A DNA stretch of 11,242 nt, taken from the NCBI GenBank assembly GCA_023428065.1, contig JAEYZI010000076.1, positions 1 through 11,242 of the forward strand, read 5' to 3'. This DNA is from Actinomycetes bacterium. Lineage in GTDB: Bacteria; Actinomycetota; Actinomycetes; Actinomycetales; Microbacteriaceae. The notes under the pieces are model-generated. The model was not told the DNA's origin. It saw nothing but the letters and a program-made list of their open reading frames with translations, and ran no database searches. The position numbers and the translations under genes were made by a program. Below, piece after piece: positions 11,221 to 11,242 of the stretch (positions within the stretch are counted from its first letter, which is position 1; every line of letters starts with the position of its first letter).

Positions 11221-11242
11221 GGAGGGCGTCGCCGCGGCCACC

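Overview
The window looks like chromosome of a high-G+C actinobacterium, most likely of the Microbacteriaceae type. The reasons are: G+C around 70% by eye, a NucS mismatch endonuclease (the archaeal/actinobacterial substitute for MutS-MutL repair), many starts with a TANNNT -10 hexamer only 6-7 bases upstream (leaderless transcription), and a very common GGATGC/GCATCC word. I see no rRNA, tRNA, CRISPR array, insertion sequence or phage gene.

Layout. Positions 1-1110 (minus) hold the N-terminal three quarters of an NAD(P)-dependent aldehyde dehydrogenase that leaves the window at the left edge; a 28-bp dyad lies upstream. Positions 1275-3863 form the most unusual block. A RimK-type ATP-grasp glutamate ligase carrying a C-terminal RCK_C/TrkA-C-like domain (minus) diverges, with only 26 bases between starts, from a small RimB-like retropepsin-fold 'ATP-dependent zinc protease' (plus). 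Directly behind the protease is a bacterial voltage-gated cation channel with an atypical IGDGW selectivity filter. The channel converges on a LysE/RhtB exporter, their 3' ends forming a nearly mirror-image hairpin. Upstream of lysE is a DUF1801/YdhG-like protein whose stop codon is part of the likely lysE -10 element.

Positions 4979-5285 are a 307-bp non-coding stretch with four 25-bp tandem units, a perfect 14-bp stem-loop and a six-run G-rich tract. A PadR-family repressor (minus) then diverges from an FMN-dependent NtaA/DmoA-type monooxygenase (plus). Their shared upstream region holds a 35-bp dyad and four TGAC words at exactly 10-bp spacing, so this is a plausible regulator-target pair. 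The monooxygenase converges, 3 bp apart, on a bile acid:Na+ symporter-family transporter.

The transporter diverges from a single-domain rhodanese, which converges on a HAD phosphatase. The phosphatase sits behind nucS (minus). nucS diverges from a stand-alone NAD(P)HX epimerase (plus). The window ends in a probable promoter for a gene beyond the right edge.

Most genes are short housekeeping or accessory units, each with its own promoter; only nucS-HAD, DUF1801-lysE and possibly protease-channel look co-transcribed. The candidate for an undescribed system is the RimK-RCK_C / RimB-like protease / voltage-gated channel block, which suggests a link between protein glutamylation and ion or nucleotide signalling. 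That link is inference.
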